From contig NZ_ANMO01000211.1 of assembly GCF_000338295.1 (NCBI RefSeq), positions 124,001-188,000 of the forward strand: DNA of 64,000 nt. The letters are read 5' to 3'. Made by a program: the position numbers and the translations under genes. Shown here piece by piece: positions 17,785 through 27,273 of the stretch. The stretch comes from Rhodopirellula europaea 6C. Its GTDB lineage: Bacteria; Planctomycetota; Planctomycetia; Pirellulales; Pirellulaceae. A model generated the notes under the pieces. That model saw only the letters and a program-made list of their open reading frames with translations. It had not been told where the DNA came from and did not search any database. Position 1 is the first letter of the stretch. Every line of letters starts with the position of its first letter.

Positions 17785-19335
17785 ATGAAGTGTAGATCTC
17801 TTGTCCTCCAAGTCTTTGTTCTGACTTTGGGGATGTGCCTCACGGCTCACGCTCAAGACAAGCCGAATGTCCTCGTCATCTGGGGCGATGATATCGGCAC
17901 TGAAAACATCAGCGACTACAACCGTGGGATGATGGGCTACAAAACGCCCAACATCGATCGCGTCGCGAAGGAAGGGATTTTCTTCACCGACTACTACGGC
18001 CAGCAATCCTGTACCGCTGGTCGAGCTGCTTTCATCAGCGGTAGCGTTCCGGTCCGCAGCGGGATGACCAAAGTTGGGCTGCCCGGTGCAAAAGAAGGTT
18101 GGCAGAAGACTGATGTCACCATGGCGACTGTCATGAAGAGTCTCGGATATTCAACCGGCCAATTCGGGAAGAATCACCAAGGCGACCGCGACGAACACTT
18201 GCCGACTCAACATGGTTTTGATGAATTCCTCGGCAACCTCTACCACCTGAACGCGGAAGAGGAACCTGAAAACGAAGACTACCCCGGTGACATGGTGATG
18301 GCCGATGGTCGCACCTTCCGTCAAGCGTTCGGTCCTCGTGGCGTGATCAAAGCTACCGCCGACGGCAAGATCGAAGACACTGGTCCGCTCACGAAGAAGC
18401 GGATGGAAACGATTGATGAAGAAACCATCGCTGCGGCGAAGGACTTCATCACGCGTCAACACAAGGCTGGCAAGCCATTCTTTTGCTGGTGGAACGGAAC
18501 GCGAATGCACTTCCGGACGCACGTCAAGAAAGAGCATCGCCATAAAGGCAACGACGAATACACCGACGGCATGATCGAGCACGACATGCAGGTCGGCGAA
18601 CTGTTGGATTTGTTGGATGAGCTCGGGATTGCTGACAACACGATCGTTCAGTACTCAACCGACAACGGCCCGCACTACAACACTTGGCCCGACGCTGGGA
18701 CAACTCCCTTTCGCAGCGAAAAGAACTCAAACTGGGAAGGTGCCTACCGAGTTCCCTGCTACGTGCGTTGGCCCGGCAAGTTCCCAGCCGGAACCGTTCT
18801 CAACGGCATCGTCGCACACGAAGACTGGTTGCCTACTTTCGCTGCCGCTGCAGGCGGAGCAGACATCAAGGACAAACTGCGAGAAGGTGTGGAGCTGAAT
18901 GGTCGCTCGTACAAGAATCACATCGATGGTTACAACATGCTGGACTACTTGACTGGCAAAAGCGACGAATCACCTCGCAAGGAATTCATGTACGTCAACG
19001 ACGACGGTCAAATCGTTGCCATTCGCTACGAAGATTGGAAAGCCGTCTTCCTCGAGAACCGAGGCGTTGCGTTTGAAGTGTGGCGTGAACCCTTCACCGA
19101 ACTTCGCGTTCCGTTGCTGTTCAACCTCCGTCGCGATCCGTTCGAGAAAGCACAACACAACTCGAACACCTACAACGATTGGTTCCTGTCGCGAGTGTAT
19201 GTGTTGGCGCCCATGCAACAACTGGCGGGAAAGTTCCTGATGTCGATGAAGGAATTTCCGCCAAGCCAAACGCCGGGTTCGTTCAACCTGGAGAAGATTC
19301 AGAAGCAGATCGAAGGCAGCCTAGGCGGCCGATGA
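17785..19335 (+). CDS. Secreted arylsulfatase (formylglycine sulfatase, type I)
   Basis: This 516-residue protein has a signal peptide (MKCRSLVLQVFVLTLGMCLT, cleavage near AHAQ at 24). The metal site begins with VIWGDDIG (Asp35, Asp36). The modification motif is SCTAGRAAF, with Cys76 the residue converted to formylglycine (CxAxR form of CxPxR). Later family landmarks are GQFGKNHQGD, STDNGPHYNTWPDAG and a Lys in FRSEKNSNWEGAYRVPC. It hydrolyses sulfate esters, probably of an algal polysaccharide or other small substrate; which one cannot be read from sequence. It faces a second sulfatase gene across a terminator, and is exported to periplasm or outside. Confidence 0.93.
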   Translation: MKCRSLVLQVFVLTLGMCLTAHAQDKPNVLVIWGDDIGTENISDYNRGMMGYKTPNIDRVAKEGIFFTDYYGQQSCTAGRAAFISGSVPVRSGMTKVGLPGAKEGWQKTDVTMATVMKSLGYSTGQFGKNHQGDRDEHLPTQHGFDEFLGNLYHLNAEEEPENEDYPGDMVMADGRTFRQAFGPRGVIKATADGKIEDTGPLTKKRMETIDEETIAAAKDFITRQHKAGKPFFCWWNGTRMHFRTHVKKEHRHKGNDEYTDGMIEHDMQVGELLDLLDELGIADNTIVQYSTDNGPHYNTWPDAGTTPFRSEKNSNWEGAYRVPCYVRWPGKFPAGTVLNGIVAHEDWLPTFAAAAGGADIKDKLREGVELNGRSYKNHIDGYNMLDYLTGKSDESPRKEFMYVNDDGQIVAIRYEDWKAVFLENRGVAFEVWREPFTELRVPLLFNLRRDPFEKAQHNSNTYNDWFLSRVYVLAPMQQLAGKFLMSMKEFPPSQTPGSFNLEKIQKQIEGSLGGR

Positions 19336-19370
19336 TCTGATCGGACGTAGATTCTCAAACGATTCTCATG

Positions 19371-19398
19371 AAGCGGCGGGTAATGCTCGCCGCTTTTT
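19371..19398. terminator. Rho-independent terminator between convergent sulfatase genes
   Basis: AAGCGGCG at 19371-19378 pairs with CGCCGCTT at 19388-19395 around a 9-base loop, with five T residues at 19394-19398. It lies 36 bases after the first sulfatase stop and best serves the plus strand. Confidence 0.82.
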
Positions 19399-19422
19399 CT
19401 TTGCCTGATTGGAGGATCGCTA

Positions 19423-20913
19423 TCAATCCAGCGAAGGTGGGGACCAACGCGCAATCCCTGTCTCTTCCTTTTGTTTCAGGAATTGATCTCGGAATGGTTT
19501 GCCGACATCGAGCGGAGCATCTTCGTTGACCATCAACGGACGCACTTCATCCCACCACGTGTCAAACGCGGTGAGCATCCGTGTCACGATTTCCGGGTGA
19601 CTGTCAGCCACGTCGGTCGTTTCACCAGGATCAGCTTTCAGGTCGTAAAGCTCGCCGTTGACCAAACGCCACCTCTCGTCTCGCACGGCGTAGTTCTTGT
19701 GTTTCGAATGATCCGGGTCCGGGTCGCCTTTGCCGAACTTGCCTTTCAGTCCAGCCTTCGCCCATCTGCCGCTGTGAAAGAATTGAAAGCGATGCTCCCA
19801 TTCCGATTGCGGGTTCTTGATCAGAGGCACGAGGCTTCGCCCATCCAAATCCAGGTCGTCTGGAAGGTCGGCACCGGCGATTTCGGCCAGGGTGGGAAAC
19901 AGATCGACGTGGCGAGTCATCGTCTCGATGTCCACGCCGCTGTTCGTCAAACCCGGCAGCCGCATGAACAAAGGCACTCGTGAGCCGCCTTCGTGCACGG
20001 TTCCCTTTCCACCATTCATGCCCGCGTTGTAGATCTTCGATCCTTTTGCACTGCCGTTGTCAGTCATGAATATCAACAATGTGTTGTCGGCCAAGTCCCA
20101 CTCATCGAGCTTGGTCATCAACCTTCCTATGTTCTCGTCGATGTTGACGATCATGCCCAAAAACTCCGATTGCGGGGAGGAACACTTGTCACGGAATAGA
20201 TCGGAGTATCGTTTCTCAACTTTGTACGGCGCGTGTGGAGCGTTGGTTGGAATGTAGGCGAAGAACGGCTTCGTTTCGTCTTCGCTTTGCGAGCGGATCC
20301 ATCCGAGCGCTTGCTGGAAGAGAACGTCCGTGCAATAGCCTTCGGTTTGCACGAACGTTCCGTTGTGCTTGATGATCGGGTTGAAGTAACTGGTTCCCGG
20401 TGCGTCGCTTTGCGAACCAGCGAAGTTCTGGCCGATCCCGCCAGCGCCGTGAATGAACGTTTCATCGAATCCACGTTGATCAGGTTGGTACGCGTCTTCA
20501 TCACCCAAGTGCCACTTGCCAAAGATGCCAGTCGTGTATCCAGCCGACTTCAACACTTCGGCGATGGTGGTTGAAGTGAGCGCCATCCGGTCGCGTTCCA
20601 AGATGGTGTGAGTGACCCCGTTCTTGAACGGGGCGCGTCCTGACATCAGCGCAGAGCGCGTCGGTGCACACGTGGGGCTGGCATGAAAGTCGTTGAAACG
20701 AGTGCTTTCCGCATGGAGGCGATCAAGGCTGGGCGTTTTTAAAAACGGATGGCCGTGACAACTCAGGTCGCCGTAGCCCTGGTCGTCGGTCATCACCAAA
20801 ACAATATTTGGCGGAGGCATTTGAACAGAGGCGTCTTTGTCCTCAGCACCGAGCAGACCTCCGCCAGGCAGAACGAAAAGGAGAATTACCGGAAGGAAGG
20901 CTCTGATTGGCAT
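19423..20913 (-). CDS. Secreted sulfatase (formylglycine sulfatase, type I)
   Basis: This 496-residue protein starts with a hydrophobic export signal (MPIRAFLPVILLFVLPGGGLLG). The N-terminal metal site is VLVMTDDQGYGDLSCHG (Asp43, Asp44). The modification motif SPTCAPTRSALMSGR gives formylglycine at Cys82 in the standard CxPxR form. GIFGKWHLGDEDAYQPDQRGFDE and TDNGSAKGSKIYNAGMNGGKG are typical of the arylsulfatase A-like group. The C-terminal part (RDERWRLVNGELYDLKADPGETTDVA) is the usual sulfatase C-terminal subdomain. Substrate is unknown. It differs clearly from the neighbour at 17785, so the pair is not a recent duplication. Confidence 0.94.
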   Translation of the reverse strand: MPIRAFLPVILLFVLPGGGLLGAEDKDASVQMPPPNIVLVMTDDQGYGDLSCHGHPFLKTPSLDRLHAESTRFNDFHASPTCAPTRSALMSGRAPFKNGVTHTILERDRMALTSTTIAEVLKSAGYTTGIFGKWHLGDEDAYQPDQRGFDETFIHGAGGIGQNFAGSQSDAPGTSYFNPIIKHNGTFVQTEGYCTDVLFQQALGWIRSQSEDETKPFFAYIPTNAPHAPYKVEKRYSDLFRDKCSSPQSEFLGMIVNIDENIGRLMTKLDEWDLADNTLLIFMTDNGSAKGSKIYNAGMNGGKGTVHEGGSRVPLFMRLPGLTNSGVDIETMTRHVDLFPTLAEIAGADLPDDLDLDGRSLVPLIKNPQSEWEHRFQFFHSGRWAKAGLKGKFGKGDPDPDHSKHKNYAVRDERWRLVNGELYDLKADPGETTDVADSHPEIVTRMLTAFDTWWDEVRPLMVNEDAPLDVGKPFRDQFLKQKEETGIARWSPPSLD

Positions 20914-21092
20914 GGAGAACTGATCCTGAGTGAACTAGAGAGACTGCGAGCTAGATGAGTGAGACGCCAGAAACTTGTGCCCGCCATCAAAGATTGGTGC
21001 TCCCGATTCTAAGCGAGTCCGGACTGAAAGTTTGACAGCACCCGCCCGACCATGACCAACCGCGGCCCAGCAAAAAGGGACGGGGGTCTTTA

Positions 21093-21111
21093 CGCGACAC
21101 GGCGTGTCGCG
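21093..21111. repeat. Short perfect palindrome with 3-base loop
   Basis: CGCGACAC at 21093-21100 and GTGTCGCG at 21104-21111 surround GGC. It lies between the EEP-fold gene and the sulfatase gene, both on the minus strand. It could be a dispersed repeat, a transcript end or a binding site; no T-tract follows. Confidence 0.4.
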
Positions 21112-21171
21112 AACGCTTTCGATTCGTCCAAACCACCGAGTGTCAGGCAGGCTGAATAGAATCGTGAGCTT

Positions 21172-22038
21172 CTACCGACTAACTGAATCAAACACTGCCA
21201 ATTGTGGAAGGTGATCGCTCAAGGCGAACGACTTTTTGTCGTCGTTGTTCAAACGAAACGCACCGTCAAACAATGGTCTCGATTCTCTCACGCGTTTCGC
21301 GATCGGTCCCGCGGCGAAGATGTAATCGATACGCCACTCAGGATGGTCTGCTTTGAAGGTGAAGCCATTGTCTGCTCCGACTTCCGCAAAGGTATCCGTC
21401 CAACCTGCATCGATCCAAAGCTTGTACTCGTCGGTGTCAGGGCTGTGATTCAAATCGCCAATCAATAACATCGAGCGTCCGGAATCAAAGTCCGATTTCA
21501 TCGATTCGATCATCGCCCGAATCTCTCTCAGTCGAACTGCGGGGTCAGGCGTTGGAAAGAGATGTGCCGAATGAACGACTAGCGGTTCGTCACCAGGCAA
21601 TTCAACAATGGCTCTTCCCCAGTGTCGGGTGAACAGCTCCTTGGGTCTATCTCCGTTCATCGGAGCGTTTTGCGATTCCAGTATTTTCGATTTGCTCAGC
21701 AAAGTCCCCGGCCAATGGCCGCCGCTGGGAAACCGCACGTGATTCATCCCCAGCAATTTTGCCACTTCTTTCGTCACGTTCTCCGGGGGCGATTCTGAGA
21801 AATTGATGATGTCCGGATCATAAAGGGCCAATTCCATCGCCAGTCGATTCGCCATCTGTCCCCGTGCGACGGCTTGCTGAGCCAACGGGCTCTGGCTAGG
21901 CCAGCCTGTCAGTTTGTAAATGTTGTAAGCGACCACTCGAATGGGCTTTGATGTTTGGTCGTTCGCAATCAGGCTCAGATTGGCTGAGGCAATGCCCGCC
22001 CCAACCGCTCCGCAAAAACATCGTCGTGAAAGCGTCAT
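21172..22038 (-). CDS. Exported endonuclease/exonuclease/phosphatase-fold protein
   Basis: This 288-residue protein begins with a twin-arginine-like signal (LSRRCFCGAVGAGIASANLSL). The EEP fold is shown by VVAYNIYKLTG, IINFSESP (metal Glu), VVHSAHLFPTPD, LLIGDLNHSPDTDEYK (the GDxN motif), RIDYIFA and the final FALSDHLPQLAVF (SDH motif). Family members cleave phosphodiester bonds in DNA, RNA, phosphoinositides or sphingomyelin, and export suggests extracellular phosphate scavenging or lipid or nucleic-acid turnover. The exact substrate is not readable. The gene is divergent from the small secreted gene at 22147. Confidence 0.85.
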   Translation of the reverse strand: MTLSRRCFCGAVGAGIASANLSLIANDQTSKPIRVVAYNIYKLTGWPSQSPLAQQAVARGQMANRLAMELALYDPDIINFSESPPENVTKEVAKLLGMNHVRFPSGGHWPGTLLSKSKILESQNAPMNGDRPKELFTRHWGRAIVELPGDEPLVVHSAHLFPTPDPAVRLREIRAMIESMKSDFDSGRSMLLIGDLNHSPDTDEYKLWIDAGWTDTFAEVGADNGFTFKADHPEWRIDYIFAAGPIAKRVRESRPLFDGAFRLNNDDKKSFALSDHLPQLAVFDSVSR

Positions 22039-22146
22039 GAAGATTCCCGTGGTTGTGTTCGCTTGGTGGGTTTCGAACTCTCTCGTTTTGATAATATAGA
22101 CGTGATGAAGAACGCCTTTGAAACAAACCGAGTCGAAGCAGCCACC

Positions 22147-22677
22147 ATGTTACACCGTTTGGTCATCTTGTTTGTTTCGCTGGCTCTTGTCTCAGGACCG
22201 ATGAACTGCGCGTTGGCTGAGGACGAAGATTCGCCGTACTCGATCACAACGTTGCGGGCGGATGATGAGGTCGAGGTGAAAATCGGCAAGGACAAAGCAC
22301 GCTTCGATGTTCAAAGCCCTGCCGGAATCAGTCAGGCAGTCATCGAACGCAGGGGAAACAGGTGGCCGGCTATCGTGGTGGTGCGGTTGCACTTGCAGGG
22401 ACTCGAGAGCCTTCGAATCAGCAACGGCAATGAGTCGCTCGTTGCCTCGGTATCAAGTCATGATGACAAAGTATGCCTCAGGATGGATGGGCAGGAAAAC
22501 GCACCGCTTGATTCTCGCCATTCGTTTTGGATGAAGATTCGAGTGGTACGCGGGAAAGAGGTTCCGAGGAACGTGGATGTGGCGAACCGTGCGTACTTTG
22601 AGATGAAGCTGCCAAAAGCGTTGTTGGAAAACAATCCGAAGTCGATCAAGCTGAAATGGATTGACTTCTATCGGTGA
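22147..22677 (+). CDS. Secreted protein of unknown function (176 aa)
   Basis: I chose ATG 22147 because a signal peptide follows (MLHRLVILFVSLALVSG..., cleavage near ALA); earlier in-frame starts add unrelated residues. The mature part is about 150 residues of mixed beta type, with SPAGISQAVIERRGNRWPA and NRAYFEMKLPKALLENNPKS. No named family is recognised. A possible extended -10 element (TGATAATAT) lies at about 22089-22097. The gene is divergent from the EEP-fold gene and precedes the inverted-repeat element at 22763. It is probably periplasmic. Confidence 0.6.
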   Translation: MLHRLVILFVSLALVSGPMNCALAEDEDSPYSITTLRADDEVEVKIGKDKARFDVQSPAGISQAVIERRGNRWPAIVVVRLHLQGLESLRISNGNESLVASVSSHDDKVCLRMDGQENAPLDSRHSFWMKIRVVRGKEVPRNVDVANRAYFEMKLPKALLENNPKSIKLKWIDFYR

Positions 22678-22762
22678 AGACAAGATGGCTTGAGTGACTG
22701 CCGGGAGAAGCAGCAATCGACGCTGGAAACTATTGATCGAGTTCGTCTTGATACCCGACGAG

Positions 22763-22886
22763 CTAGCGGGCTGTTGAATTAGTCGTATACCGAATGACAA
22801 CAATTTGCCGATGGACGTTGGCGCCGGTTGGCGTTTCATCAACCGCCGCGAACGCGGTACGGCTCAATGGATCAACAGCCCGCTAG
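22763..22886. mobile_element. 124-bp element bounded by 15-bp perfect inverted repeats (MITE-like)
   Basis: CTAGCGGGCTGTTGA at 22763-22777 is the exact reverse complement of 22872-22886. The interior has an inner hairpin (CCGCG AA CGCGG) and no reading frame. Size, perfect ends and lack of coding match a miniature inverted-repeat element or a REP-like pair. No clear target-site duplication is visible. Copy number elsewhere cannot be judged from this window. Confidence 0.55.
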
Positions 22887-22892
22887 GCCAAA

Positions 22893-23417
22893 CTACAATT
22901 CGATCCAGTAGCGTCTCAGGCTCGAATTGGTTGCGGGATCGAGGGCAACATTCTCAAGGACGCCTCCGTTGCGTTCGATCACGCTTGCTGACCCGAAGTT
23001 CTCAGCGTTGCACGTCACCAAAATCCGGTCCAAGCCACGTTCGCGAGCGAAGTCTTTTGCGTCCTGCAACAACAGTGAGCCATAGCCCTTGCATCGCTCC
23101 GAAGGCCGAACGCTATACCCACAATGACCACCGCATCGCTTCAGTTCCGGTGAGAGTTCGTGGCGAAAATTGTAGTTCCCTACAATGCGATCACTGACAA
23201 GTAGAAACCGAGTCGAGCTCGGAACGAATCCCGCAAGCCGATCGCCGCGAGATCATGCTTTCAGGTGATCAACGATTTCTGCGTGCGACCAAACTGATTT
23301 TCCGAAATAGCCGTGGACGCGGGATTCGCCTTCGCTTTCGAATTCCGCCAAGTAGTCGGCGAGAGCTGACTCGTGCTCCAAGGCGAGTTCCACAAACTTC
23401 AAGCTCATTCGATTCAT
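22893..23417 (-). pseudogene. GNAT acetyltransferase interrupted by an in-frame TGA
   Basis: Reading on the minus strand from ATG 23417 (MNRMSLKFVELALEHESALA) the frame meets TGA at 23255-23253 after DHLKA, then stays open in the same frame to TAG at 22895-22893. The part after the stop holds the acetyl-CoA site: GHCGYSVRPSERCKGYGSLL, then ILVTCNAENFGSASVIERNGGVLEN and a final RRYWIEL. This matches the COG3981-like GNAT group over about 174 residues. A single base change (TGG to TGA, tryptophan) would restore it. Either the gene is a recent pseudogene, or the base call is wrong. Readthrough is less likely. Confidence 0.82.
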
Positions 23418-23458
23418 TGATCTTCTTCGCGATCCGCTTCCATGGCGTTCAAGCAACG

Positions 23459-23773
23459 CTAACGTACCATGATGATTGGAAGTGCAAGGATACCAGAGAC
23501 AACGAACCAAACCGGCATCGTGAACACTGCAAAAACGGTCGGAGATAGCAGTGGTCTGATCCGGTGCAAAAGCCGAAACGCACGAATCCAAAGGTAACCA
23601 CCAACCAACCATCCGATGACCAGAAACAGGGGCGGCAAGGAGTTTGGCGTGTTGGATGTTGAAGCACCGGTTAGCGAGTCGACGAAAAGGTCAATCACGC
23701 TCAGTACCGGAAAAACAATGACCGCCAGTGGCCCTGGTTCGGTGCAGCGATGCAAGGGAATGCCCGCGAGCAT
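23459..23773 (-). CDS. Small membrane protein of unknown function (104 aa)
   Basis: The 104-residue frame has three hydrophobic stretches at about 14-33, 48-65 and 80-102 (for example LAVIVFPVLSVIDLFVDSL and PPLFLVIGWLVGGYLW). The pattern of strong hydrophobic blocks with basic loops argues for a real inner-membrane protein. No family is recognised. It lies 41 bases upstream of the broken GNAT gene on the same strand and may have been its operon partner. A chance frame cannot be excluded. Confidence 0.5.
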   Translation of the reverse strand: MLAGIPLHRCTEPGPLAVIVFPVLSVIDLFVDSLTGASTSNTPNSLPPLFLVIGWLVGGYLWIRAFRLLHRIRPLLSPTVFAVFTMPVWFVVSGILALPIIMVR

Positions 23774-24032
23774 TGGGCCGATAAGTCGCCTTTAGTGGCG
23801 TCCACTGGTGCGTTGTTTTGAATGCCGCAAGCAAATAGATTGGCTGACTGAAACGGATCGCTCGTTTGGTCTAATCTCTGAGTATCCCCATCACAGACCT
23901 GCTACTACACGCCCCGCCCTTTTTTCGCGTCGCTTCTTTGCGGAACTGCGATTTGACCAACGGAGAGACATCGTCGGTCTCCTGCGTCATGTCAATGTTT
24001 TATCTCGCGACATCACATGAAGAGTAAGATTG

Positions 24033-26156
24033 ATGGATTTAAGTTTGAAGGTTGTCTCTTTGCTTGTTGCGGCGTTCGCGGTAGCAACGACCCCATGCCA
24101 TGCAGTAGCTCAATCAGCTGACTGGCAATCGACCAATACTGCGGAACTGCTTGAAAGGTCCCGTCCTCGGTTGGAAGGGATTTACGCAAAAGGCGAGATG
24201 CGTGCGAAACGATTCGAAGCTGAATGGTTGGCCGACAGTTCGGAATATGTTGTTCGCGAGAAGGACGCGGATACGAATGAATTGGTCCGAGCGGTCTATC
24301 AAGTCGACTCGGGGGAACGATCTGTTGCATCAGCCGAGGTTGCGACGGCGAAACAGGATCCTCTGGTCTCGCCGGACGGCAAGCAAGTCTTGCAGAAGCG
24401 TGGTCGAAACTGGATCGTTCGCGAAATCGGAAGCGGAAAGACGCGTCGCTTGTTCGACGATGAACCGTCCGGCGATGTCTCGTACCGGGAACTCGCTTGG
24501 AGTCCAGATGGCTCGCGAGTCCTCTTCGTTGAAACAGATTCGAGCGAGGTTCAGTTGCGGAACGTGTTGGTTCCCGATGACCCTTCGTATCCCAGCGTGC
24601 AGCAGACTCGATTCGCTCGCGTGGGGACGAAAATCCCTGAACTGCGAGTGGGCGTGGTCGATGTGGAGGGCGATGACGCTGGTTCGGTGACATGGTTGCC
24701 AATCGAATTCCCAGAGCAAGGCGGCTACTTTGGAGAAGTTTCTTGGGCAGGGAGTTCAGACGAAGTTTTGGTCGAGCGTCTCAGCCGTTTTCGCGACAAA
24801 CGCGAGTTCCTGTTGGCGATGGTTGGCGGGACCGTGTCCACCATTTTCGAAGAGACCAATGACGCTTGGGCCGTCGGAAGTCACGGGATCAATTCCGGTG
24901 TCAAATGGATTGATGGTGGGAAGAGTTTTGTCTTTTTGAGTGAGAGGGATGGATGGCGTCAGGCGTTCGCCATTGATCGCGATGGCGAGAATGAACGGCC
25001 GCTGACTCCTGGCGACTATGACATCATCGATCGTGCCGAACCGGGAGATGTCGTGGACGAAGCCAGCGGTTGGTATTACTTCTACGCTTCACCGGACAAT
25101 GGAACCCAGCGTTCTCTTTACCGAGTTCCTTTGGATGGATCGGGTACGCTGGAAAAGATTACGCCTGGGGACCAGCCTGGATGGCATGGGTATCAGTTTT
25201 CTCCTGATCGCAAGTGGGCCTTTCACACCTATTCAACCGTGAACACGCCTCCGGTTGTTGATTTGGTTTCGATTCCGGAGCATCGTTCGATCCGGATCCT
25301 GGAGGACAACCAAGAACTGCAGAAGCTTGCGCAAAAGACGATCACGCGCCCCACTGAATTCGTTCAGCTCAAGCTGTCAGAGGATGTGACCGTTGACGCG
25401 AGTGTGACCAAACCCAGTGACTTTGATGATTCGAAACGCTACCCGGTGTTTGTCTATGTCTATGGCGAACCCTATCTGCAGACGGTGCTCGATCGTTGGG
25501 GAGCCGCTCAAATCGACTTTCTCCGCACGATTGCGGACCTTGGATACATCACCGTTTCGATCGACAACCGCGGGACGCCTTGCCCCAAAGGTGCAGCATG
25601 GCGACGGAGCATCTTCGGTAGCTTGGGACCGCTGTCGACGGAAGAACAGGCCGCAGCGATTCAGGAACTTGGCCGCACGCGATCTTATGTGGATCTGTCG
25701 CGGGTCGGCATTTGGGGTTGGAGCGGTGGCGGTTCGAACACACTGAACGCGTTGTTTCGCAAACCCGATGTTTATCATCTCGGGATCGCTGTCGTGCCCA
25801 AACCACAACCGCATCTCTACAACGCTTGGTTCCAGGAGATCTACATGCGGACTCCGGAGGTCAACCCGGACGGATACGCTCGTTCGGCTCCACTGGGATT
25901 TGCAGAGGGGCTGAAAGGCAAGCTGTTGATTGTCACCGGATCAGGCGAAACCAACACGCACATTCAGATCATCGAAGGGTTGGTCGATCGGTTGATCGAA
26001 CTGGGCAAGGCTTTCGATTACATGGTCTACCCCAATCGAGACCATGGGCTGCGTGAAGGCAAAGGTTCTGAAGTGCACGTGCGAATGTTGATCACGCGTT
26101 ACTTGCTGGAGAATCTGACCCCGGGGCCTCGCCCAGGATCAACGCCGGCACAGTAG
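24033..26156 (+). CDS. S9 family peptidase (dipeptidyl-peptidase IV-like), exported
   Basis: I chose ATG 24033, just after a TTG; a signal peptide follows (LKVVSLLVAAFAVATTPCHA). Residues about 95-430 form the beta-propeller part (repeats such as LAWSPDGSRVLFVETD). The alpha/beta hydrolase domain follows with IDNRGTPCPKGAAWRRS and the nucleophile motif GWGWSGGGSN (Ser564). The catalytic His lies in YPNRDHGLREG (His671). The acid position, normally Asp in GTxDDNVH, reads GSGETNTH, placing Glu639 there. Members cleave dipeptides after proline or alanine, or act on other small peptides. The enzyme probably works in the periplasm. It stands alone by spacing. Confidence 0.9.
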   Translation: MDLSLKVVSLLVAAFAVATTPCHAVAQSADWQSTNTAELLERSRPRLEGIYAKGEMRAKRFEAEWLADSSEYVVREKDADTNELVRAVYQVDSGERSVASAEVATAKQDPLVSPDGKQVLQKRGRNWIVREIGSGKTRRLFDDEPSGDVSYRELAWSPDGSRVLFVETDSSEVQLRNVLVPDDPSYPSVQQTRFARVGTKIPELRVGVVDVEGDDAGSVTWLPIEFPEQGGYFGEVSWAGSSDEVLVERLSRFRDKREFLLAMVGGTVSTIFEETNDAWAVGSHGINSGVKWIDGGKSFVFLSERDGWRQAFAIDRDGENERPLTPGDYDIIDRAEPGDVVDEASGWYYFYASPDNGTQRSLYRVPLDGSGTLEKITPGDQPGWHGYQFSPDRKWAFHTYSTVNTPPVVDLVSIPEHRSIRILEDNQELQKLAQKTITRPTEFVQLKLSEDVTVDASVTKPSDFDDSKRYPVFVYVYGEPYLQTVLDRWGAAQIDFLRTIADLGYITVSIDNRGTPCPKGAAWRRSIFGSLGPLSTEEQAAAIQELGRTRSYVDLSRVGIWGWSGGGSNTLNALFRKPDVYHLGIAVVPKPQPHLYNAWFQEIYMRTPEVNPDGYARSAPLGFAEGLKGKLLIVTGSGETNTHIQIIEGLVDRLIELGKAFDYMVYPNRDHGLREGKGSEVHVRMLITRYLLENLTPGPRPGSTPAQ

Positions 26157-26254
26157 AATTCGCTCTCGAGGTTACCCACTCGATCGCTGACGCAGGCGGG
26201 CTTGTTAGTGGCCAGCTCGCCGCGATGCCACTGGGTTGCAGGAAGCAATAACAC

Positions 26255-26761
<507 letters not shown>

Positions 26762-26911
26762 GGTCTATGTCCGGGATGAAAAGTAGTCGTCGTGGATGTG
26801 GCAAGAATCCGTCCAGAAGGGATGATCATCGGTGAGAAGATCCCGCCACGTAAAGTTCAAACAGAGAGCGGCGTTGCTTGCCTCTTCCTGAGCACTGGAC
26901 GAGACCGATTC

Positions 26912-27262
26912 CTACTTCTGCCACTTTAAAATGGCGTGCAGTCCCAGCAAACCAAGATTGGGTGCGGAGAAGTAGGCAAGGATGAGCCAGAGTGCGTGCG
27001 GTGCAAAATTCCAGTAGTGGCTTTGATAGGTGACTGGATCGCCATTGTTCTTGGCTGCTTCGACTTGCATCTCAATCATCGTGGAAGCAATGCTGAACAA
27101 GGCAACCGCGAGCGGAATGCCGAGAAGCACGGCGTTCAAGAACGCAAATTGAAATCGCCTACGAGGATAGGCTCTCTGTTTTGGCGAGGTCAGCGGCGGA
27201 CGGTATGGATCGGACACTAGCGTGAGTGGTTGGGCGCCAGGTGCTGGTTGGCAAACGGGCAT
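26912..27262 (-). CDS. Small membrane protein of unknown function (116 aa)
   Basis: I chose the start at 27262 (MPVCQPAPGAQPL) because earlier in-frame residues overlap the neighbouring gene and look random. An N-terminal Pro-rich stretch with SDPYRPPLTSPKQ precedes two hydrophobic segments (FAFLNAVLLGIPLAVALFSI and HALWLILAYFSAPNLGLLGL). Similar Pro-rich heads before membrane segments occur in the gene at 28085. No family recognised. It lies 11 bases after the secreted protein gene at 27274 on the same strand, so co-transcription is likely. Confidence 0.6.
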   Translation of the reverse strand: MPVCQPAPGAQPLTLVSDPYRPPLTSPKQRAYPRRRFQFAFLNAVLLGIPLAVALFSIASTMIEMQVEAAKNNGDPVTYQSHYWNFAPHALWLILAYFSAPNLGLLGLHAILKWQK

Positions 27263-27273
27263 TCTGCGAACGT

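Noticed and set aside
17785-20913. Two sulfatases as a tandem duplication
   Set aside because: They are convergent, differ in active-site motif (CTAGR against CAPTR) and share little sequence outside family motifs.
23253-23255. TGA as selenocysteine codon in the GNAT gene
   Set aside because: No selenoprotein of this family is known to me, no SECIS-like stem was evident, and a TGG change explains it better.
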